Source of the DNA: Gymnopus androsaceus JB14
Taxonomy: Eukaryota > Basidiomycota > Agaricomycetes > Agaricales > Omphalotaceae
Length of the DNA: 54,623 bases
Direction: 5' to 3'
NCBI GenBank assembly: GCA_009733575.1
Contig: ML769495.1
Span: 1-54,623, forward strand
The notes beneath the pieces were generated by a model. The model had not been told where the DNA came from. It saw nothing but the letters and a program-made list of their open reading frames with translations, and ran no database searches. Below, in pieces: positions 52,056 to 54,623 of this stretch (the first letter of the stretch is position 1; every line of letters begins with the position of its first letter). Made by a program: the position numbers and the translations under genes.

Positions 52056-54083
52056 ATGCTCTCCTTGCGCCTATCTTCTGCGCTCTGTTGCCTCACCGCA
52101 CTATTATCTACAGCCCAAGCTCAAGCAAGTGGCCTCTCGACAAATGCATCCACATCTATCACTCCGCCGCTCAAACCTGCCAACAGCTCCAGGTCACTTT
52201 AGGACCTTCAATCGTTCAGAGCAGATCCTTTGGGCCCCAATATGCAATAGGTGTTAATTCAGCATGGAATGCATTCAACAATGAGGTCAATTTTCAGCCT
52301 GCATGTGTTGTGTTTGCGGCCAAGGCAGAACACGTCCAGGTTGCGATGAAGGCGATTTTTGATAATGATGTGGATTACGCGGTACAGGCTGGAGGACACA
52401 GTGCAATGAAGGGATGGAACAAGTAAGTGTTCCCGTCCTTGGTTAATGTTGAAGACATGGATTGATGATTCGTTAATAGCGTTGAAGAGGGAGTCCTTAT
52501 TTCGTTTCTATTCATGAATGAACCTCGTATGATGCAGAGAAAGATACTATCACTCTACTTCCCGGAATACACTGGGGAAATGCGGTGGCTGATCTTGCAC
52601 CACTTGGAGTGGCACCTGTTGGAGGCCGAATAAAGTACGTCGTTCCTCCACGAAAGGCGATGTCGTCCATTGTATTTATGGGTTTGACAGTGACGTGGGC
52701 ACGGGTCTCCTTCTCGGCGGAGGCCTGAGCTACCTCTCAGCCTCTTTTGGATATGCTGCAGATACATTCGTCTCTCTCGATGTTGTCCTCGTCAACGGAA
52801 CACTTGTTACTGCAACTGTTGACAATGAGTACGCGGATCTGTTCCGAGCGTTGAAGGGTGGTGCAAATCGGTTTGGCATTGTGACGAAATATGAAGTAGC
52901 AGGCTGCGCATACTGGGACAGTGGACCGCGGAAGACAAGCATTGGTGGGGTGGTTTAGTATCGGTGAGTGTCATGGACGACTCCATGAGAATAAGTTTGA
53001 ACAAATATGATTATTCCTGCTAGTATCCCAACTCGTCATCCGAAGCTGTTATTCGAAGCAGTGGCACACTATGCTAAAGAAGTCAATGATACAAATGCAG
53101 GTACACGTTCATTCTTCCCTTCTAAGCAAGTACTATCATTGATTTGATTGACCCGGTAGCTCTTTTGCTATTTGTCAACTTGGCTAATTGGAGACGATTC
53201 GAGTATCTCTTCATTGATTGATGCGGCAATGTTCTACAATGGCAGCTCCTGCATCGTTCAACGAAACTTTCGCAGAAATGCTTTCCATACCCTTCACAAC
53301 AGCGCCGCTTGGACCTCTCTCATACTCGGAGATTTCCCAACGAAATCCTCGACAGTGTCACTATTGTTGGACAGACGTTTGGTGCCGGTGTTTTAGCTGG
53401 GATGTCGGGTAGTTTCACATCTAGCAACCCATACATCGAGACCTTGCGTCTGTTCAACAATTTCACCACGACTTATGCGTCCTCTGGTCAAATCTCGGAT
53501 GTGACTTTAGCATTCACTCCGATACTTGACGCTCAGATACGGATCGGATTAGCGAGAGGTGGTAATGCTATAAGTCCTCTTCTGGGCGATGGAGGCTTCA
53601 ACGCAATCCAGTTCGCGGTGTCATATAGCGAGGGTGTCATAGATATTCCTACAGATATTGAACAAGGCCGAGAATACTTCCTCGAAAAGTGAGCTTTACC
53701 TCATTAGTTCTTGTTCGAAGCTTACTGTTGAACAGTATTCCAAACACCCCTGGGTTACCATTGTATATTAACGAGTGTGACTCTAAGCAGCTCGTTTTTG
53801 AAACTTATGGAGGTTTCGAGTTCCTTAAAACTGTCTATGCCAAGTACGATCCCACAAGGTGCGAGGAGCTCATGCGTTGTTCTGAGGTACACAGTTGACC
53901 AGTTTACCTAGGTTTAATGTGCGGCATACGCAAGGCCCACTTGGTCTATGATTTCCGTAATATTTTCCGTCGTTCAATAGAAAAATATAGCTCCTTGATT
54001 TTCCCGCTATCAGTTTCAGCTTTTTCTCCTAAGTGGCTCTTTTTACTTGTAGTGGAGCGGTACCACCAAAATTCAACCCGAAA
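52010..54083 (+). repeat. Tandem duplication unit, copy 2 (copy 1 about 49315-51362)
   Basis: Similarity extends from about 45 bp before the ATG to about 120-130 bp after the stop of the oxidase gene in both copies. The duplicated unit is therefore about 2.05 kb and includes the promoter-proximal and terminator-proximal DNA. Confidence 0.7.
52056..53951 (+). pseudogene. FAD-linked oxidoreductase, second tandem copy (decayed)
   Basis: It matches the intact copy exon by exon, with the same signal peptide type (MLSLRLSSALCC), AVQAGGHSAMKGWN, GLLLGGGLSYLSASFGYAADTF and C-terminal YINECDSKQLVFETYGGFEFLKTVYAKYDPT. One-base losses occur near 52166 (after ITP) and 52520 (after FMNE). Extra bases occur near 53047, 53160-53200, 53250 and 53337. 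Splice sites are mostly kept. At least six frame changes make a full protein impossible, so this is a real pseudogene and not a single sequencing error. Confidence 0.88.
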
Positions 54084-54469
54084 CGCTGGTCTAAGGATGA
54101 CCATGACATGACCTCTGACGACGATGCTCTGGAATCTGATCGACAGATCGCAAGCCGAGTTCCCAACGTTCCCAACTTCCCGCGGACCAGATCTTTTTTG
54201 TGTTCCATCTACCCACGTCTTTCGATATGTGGAACAGCTTCTATACATAATATTTCAATGTTTATGATATTTGACATCCCCACCATCTAGGTCATAAGCC
54301 CTCTCCATCTCTGGATATATACACAAGTCACAGCGACCTATGCCTCACCCTGACGTGGTATGGACTCTTGTTATGCGGCGAAGCAAGTTTAGCCAGTTTA
54401 TAAGCCCTGGGATGATGGTGCGGCAGCTCTCACATCTATGCAAACCACTACACATGGAATACAGCCCTT

Positions 54470-54623
54470 TCTCGTCTGTCAACAATTCACCACGCTTAAC
54501 CTATCTCCTCTCTCGGTCAAATTCTCGGTGTATTTAGCATTCACCCCGTAATTGGGAAGCTCAGAACGGATCGGATTAGCGAAAGGTTATGGACGCATAA
54601 GTCCTCCTTCTGGCGCATGGTGA
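54470..54623 (+). pseudogene. FAD-linked oxidoreductase, third copy fragment at window edge
   Basis: AATTCACCACG, TAGCATTCACCCCGTAATTG and CGGATCGGATTAGCGAAAGG match exon 5 of the intact copy (about 50746-50880), with many small indels. It continues past the end of the window. Confidence 0.75.

Noticed and set aside
40616..54623. A secondary-metabolite gene cluster
   Set aside because: There is no polyketide synthase, peptide synthetase, terpene synthase or pathway transporter in the window; the enzymes present are of unrelated roles.

Overview
This is nuclear DNA of a filamentous basidiomycete, most likely a mushroom-forming Agaricomycete. The genes carry many GT-AG introns of about 45-70 bp. 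There is a local expansion of F-box proteins of the mushroom type ('LPAETLSEIF...CLPEDRYAVRD'), a Tnp2 (CACTA) transposase, Ty1/Copia remains and secreted hydrolases. There are no bacterial-type operons, rRNA or CRISPR arrays.

Layout. (1) 1-8.4 kb is a mobile-element island. It holds a minus-strand CACTA transposase broken by a MITE, a divergently read companion gene with a stop codon, a 726-bp hAT-like MITE with 8-bp target duplications and an internal tRNA-like segment, and a 5'-truncated Copia element with its 3' LTR. (2) 9.3-16.6 kb holds an F-box gene, F-box 3' remnants, a small secreted protein and an ArfGAP (Glo3-type) gene whose frame is broken several times. (3) 18.0-23.2 kb holds a four-copy minisatellite, a GNAT acetyltransferase, a solo Copia LTR with a perfect 5-bp target duplication and a ubiquitin-conjugating enzyme with a C-terminal UBA domain. 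(4) 23.7-40 kb is an F-box array: five genes of two subfamilies on both strands, three of them broken by one small frame break each. A metal-dependent decarboxylase-like amidohydrolase and a secreted ferritin-like protein lie between them. (5) 40.6-54.6 kb holds a small membrane protein, a secreted GH16 enzyme, a secreted phytase-like protein, an F-box pseudogene, an epoxide hydrolase with a partial duplicate, and a tandem array of secreted FAD-linked oxidases (one intact, one decayed, one fragment).

How the genes fit together. F-box proteins are substrate adaptors of SCF ubiquitin ligases, and an E2 lies in the same window, but this is proximity and not evidence of one pathway. The pattern in the F-box and FAD-oxidase families is birth and death by local duplication. 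The four members of the larger F-box subfamily share a very conserved C-terminal tail, D-M-E-G-x(2)-G-[TA]-G-I-[IV]-[IV]-stop, which also survives in two pseudogene remnants. I could reconstruct complete, frame-consistent multi-exon models for the secreted protein at 13.2 kb, the acetyltransferase, the E2, the amidohydrolase, the ferritin-like protein, GH16, the phytase-like protein, the epoxide hydrolase and the first FAD oxidase. All family calls were made by eye and no database was searched.
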